NCBI GenBank assembly: GCA_963799315.1
Contig: CAWCWP010000001.1
Coordinates: 620,001 to 684,000, forward strand
Reading direction: 5' to 3'
DNA: 64,000 bases
DNA from: Parerythrobacter_A sp963799315
GTDB lineage: Bacteria > Pseudomonadota > Alphaproteobacteria > Sphingomonadales > Sphingomonadaceae
The position numbers were made by a program, and so were the translations under genes. Under the pieces are notes generated by a model, which saw only the letters and a list, made by a program, of their open reading frames with translations, was not told the origin of the DNA and made no database searches. Positions 38,384 through 47,830 of this stretch are shown here, one piece after another. Numbering within the stretch: position 1 is the stretch's first letter; every line of letters starts with the position of its first letter.

Positions 38384-39028
38384 ATGCCGAAGCAAAAGTT
38401 CACGTCCCTGATGGCCGGTACCGCTATGGCGGCGCTGTCGCTTGGCGGATGCGCCGGCGGCGGTGGCCCGCAACTGCCGCCCGCCAATTTCGTGCAGGCG
38501 CAGCAGGGTCCGGGCGAGGAATATATCATCGGCCCGCTGGACGAACTGACCATCCATGTCTGGCGCAATCCGGAACTGGGCGCGGAGAAAATCCAGGTGC
38601 GGCCCGACGGGCGCATCACCACACCGCTGGTCACCGATCTGCCCGCTGTCGGCAAGACGCCGACCATGCTGGCGCAGGACATCCGCCTGCAACTCTCGCA
38701 ATATATCGAAGAACCGCTGGTGTCGGTCATCGTCACCCAGTTCGAAGGCGCGATCAACCAGCGCATCCGCGTGATCGGCGCGACGGAGCAGCCTGCATCG
38801 CTGCCCTACCGCGCCAATATGAGCCTGCTCGACGCGATGATCGCGGTCGGCGGCCTGAGCGAATTTGCCAGCGGCAACCGCGCCAAGCTGGTCCGGTTCG
38901 ACCGCGCATCGGGGCAGCAGAAGGAATACTCGCTGCGCCTCAACGACCTGCTGCGCAAGGGCGACAGCCAGGCCAATGTCATGCTGGCGCCGGGTGATGT
39001 GATCATCATCCCGGAAAGCATGTTCTGA
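38384..39028 (+). CDS. XrtA/PEP-CTERM exopolysaccharide export lipoprotein (Wza/EpsE type)
   Basis: Outer-membrane polysaccharide export protein, 214 aa, with signal peptide and lipobox AALSLGGC. The poly_export domain starts YIIGPLDELTIHVWRNPEL and includes VRPDGRITTPLVTDLPAVG. An SLBB domain follows (RIRVIGATEQPASLPY to LLDAMIAVGGLSEF), ending LAPGDVIIIPESMF. It should form the outer-membrane part of the export channel with the downstream chain-length protein. I start at 38384, where AAGGA lies upstream; an ATG at 38351 is less likely. The frame is intact. It follows the longest gap in the plus-strand operon, so a promoter may lie there. Confidence 0.92.
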   Translation: MPKQKFTSLMAGTAMAALSLGGCAGGGGPQLPPANFVQAQQGPGEEYIIGPLDELTIHVWRNPELGAEKIQVRPDGRITTPLVTDLPAVGKTPTMLAQDIRLQLSQYIEEPLVSVIVTQFEGAINQRIRVIGATEQPASLPYRANMSLLDAMIAVGGLSEFASGNRAKLVRFDRASGQQKEYSLRLNDLLRKGDSQANVMLAPGDVIIIPESMF

Positions 39029-39043
39029 TCGGTCGGCGGCGGC

Positions 39044-40574
39044 ATGAACGAAGTCTTCGAAGATCTGCGCGTTGCCGTCTATTCGGTCTGGCACCGCCGC
39101 TGGCTCGCGCTGGCCGTGGCGTGGGGCGTCTGCGTGCTCGGCTGGCTGGTCGTTGCGCTGATACCCAACTCCTATGAGTCCAACGCGCGCATTTACGTGC
39201 AGATCGACGACATTCTCACCGAACAGATCAAGATTGCCAGTGCAGGCGAAAGCGAAGTCGCCAGGATCCGGCAGACGCTGACCAGCTCGGTCAATCTGGA
39301 AAAAGTCATCCGCTCCACCCGTCTGGGCGAGGGCGTGAGTACGCAGCGCGATCTGGAAGCGGCCATCGAAGACCTGACCGAACTCGGTTACGGTGACGAG
39401 TGAAGAGGACAATCTGTTCGAACTGACCGCCGAGATCGGGCATGGCGACCTGTCCGAAAGCGAAAACGCCAAGCTGGCGCAGGATGTCGTCCAGAAACTG
39501 ATCGACATCTTCCGCGAAGAAAACATTGCGGGCAACCGCGGCGAAGTGGCCGAGACCATCGTGTTCCTCGACCAGCAGCTGGAAGAACGCCGCACCGAAC
39601 TCGAAGCGGCGGAACAACGCCGCTTGGCGTTCGAATCCGAAAACCCGGAACTGATCGGCGGGGCCGATGGCGTTTCCACCCGCCTCCAGGCGTTGCGCAG
39701 TGAAGTGCGCGATGTGGAGGCGGATCTTGCCGCTGCACAAAGCGCGCTGGCCGCTATCGACGGCCAAATTGCCGGCACGCCCCGCACCATTCCGGGCACC
39801 GTGACGCCAATGGCGGTGGCGCGAAGGCGGCACTGGCGCAGGCCCAGTCGCAGCTGGCCACCTTGCAGGCGCGCGGCCTGACCGATAACCATCCCGACGT
39901 CATTTCCACCCGTCGGCAGATCAACCTGCTGCGTCCGCAGGCGGCGAATGAGAATCCGTCCGTTTCGGGTGCCACGCCGAACCCGGCCTACAGCGCGCTG
40001 ATGTCGATCAAGTCCGAACGGCAGGCCAACGCCCAGGCGCTGATGGCGCGCAAGGCTGCGCTAAATGCGGACCTGTCTTCGATGGTTGCAAGTCAGGCGA
40101 ACGAACCGGCCGTCGCCGCCGAAGCGAACCGGATCAGCCGCGATTATAACGTGCTGAAGGACAAATATGACGAGCTGCTGCAGGACCGCGAGGAAATGCG
40201 GCTGCGTGGCCAGGTCGAGAACGAGCGCAGTTCGTTCAAGTTCGAGGTTATCGATCCGCCGACTTCGCCCCGCACGCCGTCCGCGCCCAACCGCCTGCTG
40301 CTGCTGATCGGTGTGCTGTGTCGCCGGGATTGCCGCCGGCGTCGGCACGGCGTTCGCGGTCAGCCAGTTCAAGTCGACCTTCTCGACCACGTCCGGCCTC
40401 GAACGCGCGATGGACCTGCCGGTGCTGGGTGCGATTTCGCAGACACTGACCGACGTGACCCGCGCGGTCCAGCGCAAGAAGATGCGCCGGTTCTACGCCG
40501 CCAGCGGCGCGCTGGGCGGGCTGTGCCTCGCCTTGCTGGCGCTGGAATTCATGCAACGCGGCATGGTGGCCTGA
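39044..40574 (+). CDS. XrtA system polysaccharide chain-length determinant (Wzz family; frameshifted)
   Basis: Inner-membrane protein of about 510 aa that sets polysaccharide length and bridges to the export channel. The N-terminal helix is LALAVAWGVCVLGWLVVAL and the Wzz motif is SYESNARIYVQIDDIL. A long coiled-coil (VFLDQQLEERRTELEAAEQR) and DNHPDVISTRRQINLL follow, with a C-terminal helix after IDPPTSPRTPSAPNRLL and a final LGGLCLALLALEF. Three or four indels occur near 39398, 39820 and 40318. It lacks a fused kinase domain; the separate autokinase follows 12 bp downstream. Confidence 0.9.
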
Positions 40575-40586
40575 GGGGAAAAGACG

Positions 40587-41702
40587 ATGACCGAACATTC
40601 CAAGATACCCCTGCCCAAAGGCGATAGCGACGGCAGTGACGACGGCGAAGCGCGACCGGTTGACGAAAGTTCGCTGCTGGAACGTGCCAGCGGTGCGTTC
40701 GGCTTCGATCCGTTCAAGCCTGCCCCGTTCAGCGGCAAGCTGCCCGACGCGCAGATGAAGCGTGCCACCGTGCGCCGCAAGGAAGCGGAAGCGCGCGAGG
40801 CGGCCAAGCCTGCCCCGGCACCTGTGGTCGAACCACCGGTGGCACCCGCCACGCCGCCAGTCGCTTCTCCGATGCCGGTTCCGGTTGCATACCAGCCGCC
40901 GGTCGAAGAAAACCTGCCGGTCCCGGCCAGCCGCACCGACATCGTCGTGCCCGAACCGGTCAGCAGCGTGGAACTGTCCGGCGCATCGTTCCCTATCGAC
41001 CGCGAACATCTGCGCGCGCAGGGCATGATCGTGCCCGATGCCGCCGCCGGTGCGCTGCGCGAGGAATTCCGCATCGTGAAGCGGCGCATCATCGCGACGG
41101 CGCAGGAACGCGGCACCGCCCTGTCGCGCCGGGTGCTGGTGTCCTCCGCACATCCGGGCGAGGGCAAGACCTTCTGCGCCACCAATCTGGCCATTGCGAT
41201 GGCCAGCGAGCGCGATGTCGAAGTGCTGCTGGTCGATGGCGATATTGCCAAGCCTTCGATCCTGACCACGCTGGGCCTGCCACGCGGCCCCGGCTTCATG
41301 GATTGCCTGGCCGACCCGGAAGTGCAGCCCGAAGACCTTGTGATCGGCACCGATATCTCCGGCCTGTGGGTGCTGCCCGCCGGCAACCAGACGAATGCCG
41401 ACAGCGAATATGTCGCCAGCGCGCGCACGGCGGACGTGCTCGATCGCCTGACCATCGGCGCGCCGCAGCGCATCGTGATTTTCGATTCTCCACCTGCGCT
41501 CGCGGCATCGCCTGCGGCGGAACTGGCCAAGCATGTCGGGCAGACGGTGCTGGTCGCCCGCGCCGATACGACCGGACAGAATGCGTTGGAAGATGCCTAT
41601 CAGCTACTGTCCGGCTGTGCCGACATCAAGCTGTTGCTCAACGCGACCCAGTTCAGCCCGAGCGGGCGGAGCTTCGGGTCCTATTACGGTTACGAGGAGT
41701 AA
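40587..41702 (+). CDS. XrtA-associated tyrosine autokinase (CpsD/CapB family)
   Basis: Cytoplasmic bacterial tyrosine kinase of 371 aa, intact. A Pro/Val-rich linker (residues ~75-115) precedes the P-loop SSAHPGEGKTFCATNL, Walker A-prime LLVDGDIAKPS and the Walker B-like VIFDSPPALAAS. The C-terminus ends FGSYYGYEE, a tyrosine cluster typical of autophosphorylation sites. It should work with the chain-length protein directly upstream as a split BY-kinase that controls polymerisation and export through phosphorylation cycles. Confidence 0.93.
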   Translation: MTEHSKIPLPKGDSDGSDDGEARPVDESSLLERASGAFGFDPFKPAPFSGKLPDAQMKRATVRRKEAEAREAAKPAPAPVVEPPVAPATPPVASPMPVPVAYQPPVEENLPVPASRTDIVVPEPVSSVELSGASFPIDREHLRAQGMIVPDAAAGALREEFRIVKRRIIATAQERGTALSRRVLVSSAHPGEGKTFCATNLAIAMASERDVEVLLVDGDIAKPSILTTLGLPRGPGFMDCLADPEVQPEDLVIGTDISGLWVLPAGNQTNADSEYVASARTADVLDRLTIGAPQRIVIFDSPPALAASPAAELAKHVGQTVLVARADTTGQNALEDAYQLLSGCADIKLLLNATQFSPSGRSFGSYYGYEE

Positions 41703-41707
41703 CCCCC

Positions 41708-43359
41708 ATGACCAAAACCCATTTATCTCACCGGCTGTGCCATGATGGCTGCTGGCCCTTGCTACACCGGCCCATGCGCAAAGCGCGCGTGATCGTGGCG
41801 AGGAAGAAACCTCGCGCCGTGACCGGGTGTCGATCGACCCCTATATCGAGGTCAACCAGATCGGCGTGGTGACCCTGTCGCCGGGCGACGATGCCGTGAC
41901 CTATACGCAGGTCGCCGCAGGCGTCGATGCGTCGATCAACGGGCGCAACAACGGCGGGTCGGTCTCGCTGCGGTATGAATACAATATCGGCTATGACGAC
42001 GAGACTGTCGACAGCGACACCCTCAGCGGCGTCGCGCGCGGCTATGCGTCCATCGTGCCCAATGCGCTGACCGTGGAAGCGGGCGCCCTTGCCACGCGCA
42101 CCCGCGTCGATGGCAATGGCGGTACCACGCTGAACCCGCTGAACAACGAAGACAGCGAAAGCCGCATCTATTCCGTTTATGCCGGACCGACGCTGGCCAC
42201 CCGCGTCAGGCGATGTGTCGGTCGGCGCGCAATACCACATCGGCTATACCCGCGTGGAATAGCCCGATGCGCTGGTCACCGCCGCCGGTGTCGCGCCGGT
42301 CGACGTGTTCGACGACAGCGTCAGCCAGCGTGCATCGCTGAGCCTTGCCACGCAGCCGGGCGAACCGTTGCCGGTCGGCCTCGGCGCAGCGGCAGGCTAT
42401 TCGCAGGAAGATATTTCCAATCTCGATCAGCGTGTCCGCGATGCCTATGTGCGCGGCGATGTGACCGTGCCGGCTGGGACAGGGCCTCGCGGTCGTGGGC
42501 GGGGTCGGATACGAGAATGTCGAGGTTTCGAGCCGCGATGCCCTGCGCGATGGCAATGGCGATGCCGTGCGTGACGAGGATGGCCGTATCGTGACCAACG
42601 AAGGCGAGCCGCGCCGCATCGCCTTCGAAGCGGACGGCCTGATCTGGGATGTGGGCGTCGTCTATCGCCCCAATCGCCGCATCGCGCTGGAGGCGCGCTA
42701 TGGCCGCCGCTACGACAGCGATACCTATTACGGCAGCTTCTCCTGGCAGCCCGAACACGCGCACCGCGGTCAATATCTCGGTCTATGATGCGATCAACGG
42801 CTTCGGCGGACAGCTGAACACTGCGCTCAGCAACCTGCCGACCGAATTCACCGCAGGCGCGCAATTCGCTGACCGGGGATCTCGGCGGCTGTGTGTCGGG
42901 TGCGGAGGGTAGCCAGTGCCTCGACGGCGCGCTCGGTTCCGTCCGTTCCTCCACCTTCCGCTCACGCGGTGTATCGGCCAGCTATCGCGCCAGGTCGCGG
43001 GCCTGACCGCCGGGATCGGCGCAGGGTATGACCGTCGCAAGTTCCTGGCGGCGGAAGGCACCGTGCTGGCCGCAGCGAACGGGGTGACCGATGAAAGCTA
43101 TTACGGCTCCGTCTTCGTGCAGGGCGATATCGGCCGCAATGCCAGCTTCACCGCCAACGCCTACGCCAACCAGCTCGATAGCGGGCTGGAAGACGGTGCC
43201 GATCTGACCACACTGGGCGCATCGGCGGCATATAACCGCACGCTGACCGACCGGCTTTCGGTCCGCGCTGCCGTGGCGCTCGACCATATCGACAGCGATC
43301 TCGACATCGAAGACCTGACGGCGGCCTCCGGCCTCGTCGGCCTGCGCTTCGGCTTCTGA
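41708..43359 (+). CDS. TIGR03016-type PEP-CTERM system outer-membrane protein (frameshifts and in-frame TAG)
   Basis: Beta-barrel-type outer-membrane protein of about 540 aa, found with exosortase A loci and probably part of the export machinery. After correction it has a signal peptide ending TPAHA-Q, then VSIDPYIEVNQIGVVTLSPG, alternating amphipathic strands (GSVSLRYEYNIGYDD, RYGRRYDSDTYYGSFSW) and a terminal LVGLRFGF with the C-terminal Phe of barrels. Indels occur near 41735, 41765, 42207, 42475, 42760, 42870 and 42990. A TAG at 42260-42262 interrupts the otherwise open frame (TRVE-stop-PDALV) without any shift, so it is either a substitution error or a real nonsense mutation. Confidence 0.82.
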
Positions 43360-43377
43360 TCGGAAAAAAGGCTTCCC

Positions 43378-44586
43378 ATGTTCGACCAATTCTATGGCCT
43401 GAGTGCCCGTCCGTTCCAGCTGACGCCGGACCCTGCTTTCTATTTCGAGAGCGCGACGCACCGCAAGGCGCTGTCCTATCTCGGCTATGGCATGGCGCAG
43501 GCCGAAGGCTTCATCGTCATCACCGGCGAGGTCGGCTCGGGTAAATCCACGCTGGTCGCGCATTTGATGAAGAAGATCGACACCGACCAGATGACGGTCG
43601 GGCAAGTCGTGACCAGCAATCTCGACGGGGACGAGCTGGTCCATGTCGCGGCGCAGAGTTTCGGGCTGGATGTCGAAGGACATGACAAGGCATCGGCACT
43701 GGGCGCGATCGAGAACTTCCTGCACGAGGAAGCGCGCGACGGACGCCGGTGCATGCTGGTGGTCGATGAATCGCAGAACCTTTCGGTGGAAGCGCTGGAA
43801 GAACTGCGGATGCTGTCCAACTTCCAGCTCGGCTCGCATCCGCTGCTGCAACTGCTGTTGCTGGGCCAGCCGGAATTCAAGCAGGTGCTGGCCAGCCACG
43901 ACCAGCTGGAGCAGTTGCGCCAGCGCGTGATTGCTGCGCACCACCTCGAAGCGATGATGCCGAACGAGCTGGAGCCGTATGTGCGCCACCGGCTGGAATG
44001 CGTCGGCTGGAACGGCAATCCGCAATTCGACGGCAATGTGTTCGAAGGCGTTTACGAGGCAACCGGCGGCATCCCGCGCAAGGTCAACCAGTTGCTGACG
44101 CGGCTGCTGCTGCTGGGCGCTGTCGAACAGCGGACCCGCATCGATACCGCGATGCTGACGACGGTTCTGAACGAGATGCTGAACGACACCACACCGGTCG
44201 ATGTACCGACTGCATCGATGGCCTTGCCGATGGACGGGCCGGTCAAGCATGTGATGCAGGCCGCTTCCGCAGCGCCTGTTGCCGAAACGGCCTCGCAAGC
44301 GGCACCGGACAGCGCCATGTTCGAAGCGATGCTGGCGGAACGCGATCTGCATATCGCCACCTTGCAGGACACGGTTGCCGGTCTGTCCGAAACGGTGGAG
44401 CGGCTTGGCGCGGACGATAACGACAGCGGCATCGAAGAGCGCATTTCGGCAATCGAAGCGGATGCCGGTTCCGTGCGTGAAGCTCTCGAAAGCAGGGTGA
44501 GCGAGCAGGAGCGCCTGATGCGCCATGTGCTGACCATGCTGATCGAATGGATGGAAAACGGCTCCGCCTCGCGTGCTGCTGCCTGA
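43378..44586 (+). CDS. XrtA/PEP-CTERM system-associated ATPase (ExeA-like AAA)
   Basis: AAA ATPase of 402 aa, TIGR03015 type, intact. It opens FYGLSARPFQLTPDPAFYF and has Walker A GEVGSGKSTLVAHL, Walker B MLVVDESQNLS and the sensor block LLGQPEFKQVL. The C-terminal ~130 residues are variable, with a predicted coiled coil (ERDLHIATLQDTVAGLSETV). Relatives of ExeA help to assemble or energise cell-envelope complexes. Here it probably serves the exopolysaccharide secretion complex with the outer-membrane protein just upstream (18-bp gap). Confidence 0.92.
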   Translation: MFDQFYGLSARPFQLTPDPAFYFESATHRKALSYLGYGMAQAEGFIVITGEVGSGKSTLVAHLMKKIDTDQMTVGQVVTSNLDGDELVHVAAQSFGLDVEGHDKASALGAIENFLHEEARDGRRCMLVVDESQNLSVEALEELRMLSNFQLGSHPLLQLLLLGQPEFKQVLASHDQLEQLRQRVIAAHHLEAMMPNELEPYVRHRLECVGWNGNPQFDGNVFEGVYEATGGIPRKVNQLLTRLLLLGAVEQRTRIDTAMLTTVLNEMLNDTTPVDVPTASMALPMDGPVKHVMQAASAAPVAETASQAAPDSAMFEAMLAERDLHIATLQDTVAGLSETVERLGADDNDSGIEERISAIEADAGSVREALESRVSEQERLMRHVLTMLIEWMENGSASRAAA

Positions 44587-44598
44587 GGCTGGCGGCCC

Positions 44599-45546
44599 GT
44601 GAAGCACACCCCCATCACACCGCCCGAACGCGGCTCCAACGCTGGCAAACCAGCGTCCCCATCGTCAACGGCCTGTCCGTCGACGTCGAGGACTGGTTCC
44701 AGGTCGGCGCGTTCGAAGGATGTCATCGACCGCGCCGATTGGGACAGCCTGTCGCTCCGTGTGGAGGACAATGTCCTGCGCATCCTCGACATGTTCGCCG
44801 AAGCGGAGGTGTCCGCCACGTTTTTCACGCTGGGCTGGGTGGCGCGGCGCAATCCCTCGCTGATGCGGCGGATCGTGGAAGCGGGGCATGAACTCGCCAG
44901 CCACGGATACGACCATGCGCGCGTTTTCACGTTCGACCGCAAGGATTTCGCCGCCGACCTGATGACCGCGCGCAAGGTGCTGGAAGATACCTCCGGCGCC
45001 AAAGTCACCGGCTATCGCGCGCCCAGCTTCTCCATCGATCAGCGCACGCCGTGGGCCTATATGGAACTGGCCGAGCAGGGTTATGCCTACTCCTCCAGCG
45101 TCGCGCCGGTCACGCATGACCATTATGGCTGGCGCGAGGCACCGCGCTTCGCGTTCAAGCCGCTGCCGTGGTCGCCGCTGGTGGAAATTCCGGTGACCAC
45201 CGCAATCCTTGGCGGACGGCGCGTGGCGGCGGGCGGAGGCGGGTTTTTCCGCGTGCTGCCTTATGCGTTCTCGCGCTGGGCGATCCGGCAGGTGAACCGG
45301 CGCGAGGGACGCCCGGCGGTGTTCTATTTCCACCCGTGGGAAATCGACCCGCGCCAGCCGCGCGTTGCCAATGCGCCGCTGCGTTCGCGGGTGCGGCATT
45401 ACACCAATCTCGACAAGATGGCCCCCAAACTGCGCGATCTGGTCGGCGAGTTTTCGTGGGGACGGATGGACGTGCTGGCCCACCGCGAAGCGGCGCGGGC
45501 CGAAGACTTGGCGCTGGTGGCGGAAGACGCGGACGAAGCGGCATGA
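44599..45546 (+). CDS. XrtA system polysaccharide deacetylase (DUF3473; frameshifted N-terminus)
   Basis: NodB-homology deacetylase of about 315 aa with the C-terminal DUF3473 extension. It shows the catalytic Asp region NGLSVDVEDWFQVGAFE, FFTLGWVARRNPSL, the zinc-binding HELASHGYDH, GYRAPSFSI and FYFHPWEIDPRQPR. Two indels affect the N-terminus: one missing C near 44658 and one extra G near 44718. The GTG at 44599 is the likely start. It should remove N- or O-acetyl groups from the polysaccharide. The stop overlaps the FemAB gene start (ATGA). Confidence 0.88.
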   Translation: MKHTPITPPERGSNAGKPASPSSTACPSTSRTGSRSARSKDVIDRADWDSLSLRVEDNVLRILDMFAEAEVSATFFTLGWVARRNPSLMRRIVEAGHELASHGYDHARVFTFDRKDFAADLMTARKVLEDTSGAKVTGYRAPSFSIDQRTPWAYMELAEQGYAYSSSVAPVTHDHYGWREAPRFAFKPLPWSPLVEIPVTTAILGGRRVAAGGGGFFRVLPYAFSRWAIRQVNRREGRPAVFYFHPWEIDPRQPRVANAPLRSRVRHYTNLDKMAPKLRDLVGEFSWGRMDVLAHREAARAEDLALVAEDADEAA

Positions 45547-46607
45547 ATGCGCCGTTCCTTCGCGCGCGCGAGACCGTCGGTCTGACCGATCTTCGCGATC
45601 CGGGGGAACGCGCGCGCATCGACGGGTTCGTTGCGCAACAGAATGGCTCGGTGTTCCACCGCCCGGACTGGATCGTCGCCGTGGAATGCGGCACCGGCCA
45701 GCGTGCGCTGGGCCTGGTTGCCGAGCAGGACGGCCAGGTAACAGGATGGCTGCCGCTGACGCTCGTACATTCGCCGCTGTTCGGACGGGCGCTGGTATCG
45801 AGCGGGTTCGGTGTCGGCGGCGGACCGCTGGCGCGCGATGCCACGACCCTGAGCGCGTTGCTGACGAGCGCGCAGGAGCTTGCGCTGCGTTCGGGTTGCG
45901 CGGACATCGAATTGCGTAGCGATGTGCAGGCACCGGACTGGCGGCGTGTCACCGAAAGCCATGCGAACTTCGCGCGCGATCTGGCACCTGACGACGATGC
46001 CGAACTGCTGGCTGTCCCGCGCAAACATCGCGCCGAAATCCGCAAGGGCCTGAAGAACGATCTGCACATTACGACAGGGCAAGACGAGGCCGACCGCGCC
46101 GCGCATTACGGCATCTATGCCGCCAGCGTGCATGCGCTCGGCACCCCTGTCTTTCCGCGTGCGCTGTTCGACGCGATGCTGGATATGTTCGGCAAGGATG
46201 CGGACATCCTGACCGTCCGTCACGATGGCGAAGCGGTGGCATCTGTCCTGTCATTCTACCACGGCGGTGCAGTCATACCGTTCTGGGGCGGCGGCACCTT
46301 TGCGGCACGCGGGCTTCGCGCCAACGAGCGAATGTATTTCGAGCTGATGCGCCATGCCCGCGAACGCGGCTGCACCCGGTTCGATTTCGGGCGGTCCAAG
46401 ACCGGCAGCGGCCCCTATCGCTACAAGAAGAACTGGGGCTTCACGCCCGAACCGCTGGCCTATGCCCGCTGGACCGCACCCGGTCACGAAGCGCGCGATA
46501 TCGACCCGACCAGCGATGCCTATGCCGCCAAGATCGCCCTGTGGAAGAAGCTGCCGCTGCGCGTCGCCAACGCCATCGGCCCGCATATCGCCAAGGGGCT
46601 GGCGTGA
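45543..46607 (+). CDS. FemAB-family XrtA/PEP-CTERM system protein
   Basis: GNAT-fold aminoacyl or acyltransferase-like protein of 354 aa, TIGR03019 type, intact. Landmarks are SVFHRPDWIVAVE, VSSGFGVGGGPLARD, RKHRAEIRKGLKND and the very conserved FDFGRSKTGSGPYRYKKNWG. FemAB relatives add amino acids to peptidoglycan; here an amino-acyl or acyl decoration of the polysaccharide is plausible. It is coupled to the deacetylase (ATGA) and to the glycosyltransferase (TGATG). This is the second GNAT-type transferase in the locus, after the one at 34443. Confidence 0.92.
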   Translation: MNAPFLRARETVGLTDLRDPGERARIDGFVAQQNGSVFHRPDWIVAVECGTGQRALGLVAEQDGQVTGWLPLTLVHSPLFGRALVSSGFGVGGGPLARDATTLSALLTSAQELALRSGCADIELRSDVQAPDWRRVTESHANFARDLAPDDDAELLAVPRKHRAEIRKGLKNDLHITTGQDEADRAAHYGIYAASVHALGTPVFPRALFDAMLDMFGKDADILTVRHDGEAVASVLSFYHGGAVIPFWGGGTFAARGLRANERMYFELMRHARERGCTRFDFGRSKTGSGPYRYKKNWGFTPEPLAYARWTAPGHEARDIDPTSDAYAAKIALWKKLPLRVANAIGPHIAKGLA

Positions 46608-47830
46608 TGGGCGATATCCTGTTCCTGGCGCACCGCATCCCGTTTCCGCCCGACCGCGGCGACAAGATCCGGTCGCACCATTTGCTGCACAAGCTGGCGG
46701 GCATGGCACCGGTCCATGTCGGCTGCTTCGGGGAAACCGACGCCGATATGGCCGCCGAGGCCGAGCTGTCCGGCGTCGCCGCCAGCCACCTGCTGACGCG
46801 GCGGACCAAGCCGCTTTACCGCGCCGGTATTGAAGCACTCGCCACCCGCCGCCCCGTCAGCCTGACCGCGTTCCACCAGTATGCGATGCACCACTGGGTC
46901 GCGCGCACCTTGGCGCAGAACAGCATCGACACCGTGTTCGTGTTCTCCGGCCAGATGGGCCAGTATATCCCGCAGGACTATACTGGCCGCGTCGTCATCG
47001 ACCTGTGCGATGTCGATTCCGCCAAGTTCGATGCTTATGCCGCAAGGCGGGCGCTGGCCGCGCGCGTTGATCGACCGGCGCGAAGGGCAGTTGCTGGCGC
47101 GCGAGGAACAGCGCCTGTGCGACCGTGCCGACGCCACGCTGCTGGTCAGCGAAAACGAAGCGTCGCTGTTCCGCAGCCGCGTGCCTGCCAGCCTGTCGGC
47201 AAAGGTTCACGCCATCCGCAACGGCATCGATGCAGCCCTGTTCGATCCGGACACGGTCGCGGCGAAAACCCCTTCACCGATGGCCCGAACATCGTCTTCA
47301 CCGGACAGATGGATTACGCGCCGAACATCGCCGCCGTGAGCCGCGCGGCGCACGACCTCATGCCCGCAATATGCGCGCAGCATCCCGCCGCCACCCTGCA
47401 TATCGTGGGCCGCGCCCCGACCGCAGCGGTGCAGGCCCTGGATACCATACCCGGCGTGCGCGTGTGGGGCGAGGTGCCGGACGTGAAGCCGTTTTTGGCC
47501 CATGCCGATATCGTCACCGCGCCGCTGACCATCGCACGCGGCATCCAGAACAAGGTGCTGGAAGCGATGGCGATGGCCCGGCCTGTGGTCCTGTCTACCG
47601 AAGCGGCTACCGGCATCGACGCGACCGACGGTGCCCATTTCGCCATCGGAAGCGACGACCGCGCCCTTATCGACGCCGCGCTAGCGCTGCTTGCCGACCC
47701 GACACATCGTGACGCGATGGGCGCAGCGGCGCGGCAATATGTCGTCACGCAACAGGGCTGGGACGCCATGCTCGCCCCGCTCGACACTCTCGTAACAGGC
47801 ACCGACGCGGAGGTCCGTGATGCAGCCTGA
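46607..47830 (+). CDS. TIGR03087-type PEP-CTERM/XrtA glycosyltransferase (frameshifted)
   Basis: GT4-like glycosyltransferase of about 407 aa. It starts ILFLAHRIPFPPDRGDKIRS, the family hallmark, and shows VIDLCDVDSAKFDAYA, then in the shifted frame CDRADATLLVSENEASLF, VFTGQMDYAPNIAAVSR and APLTIARGIQNKVLEAMAM near the nucleotide-sugar site. Two indels occur near 47052 and 47270. The start overlaps the FemAB stop and its end overlaps the exosortase gene by about 11 nt. Sugar donor and acceptor are unknown. Confidence 0.88.
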   Translation: MGDILFLAHRIPFPPDRGDKIRSHHLLHKLAGMAPVHVGCFGETDADMAAEAELSGVAASHLLTRRTKPLYRAGIEALATRRPVSLTAFHQYAMHHWVARTLAQNSIDTVFVFSGQMGQYIPQDYTGRVVIDLCDVDSAKFDAYAARRALAARVDRPARRAVAGARGTAPVRPCRRHAAGQRKRSVAVPQPRACQPVGKGSRHPQRHRCSPVRSGHGRGENPFTDGPNIVFTGQMDYAPNIAAVSRAAHDLMPAICAQHPAATLHIVGRAPTAAVQALDTIPGVRVWGEVPDVKPFLAHADIVTAPLTIARGIQNKVLEAMAMARPVVLSTEAATGIDATDGAHFAIGSDDRALIDAALALLADPTHRDAMGAAARQYVVTQQGWDAMLAPLDTLVTGTDAEVRDAA

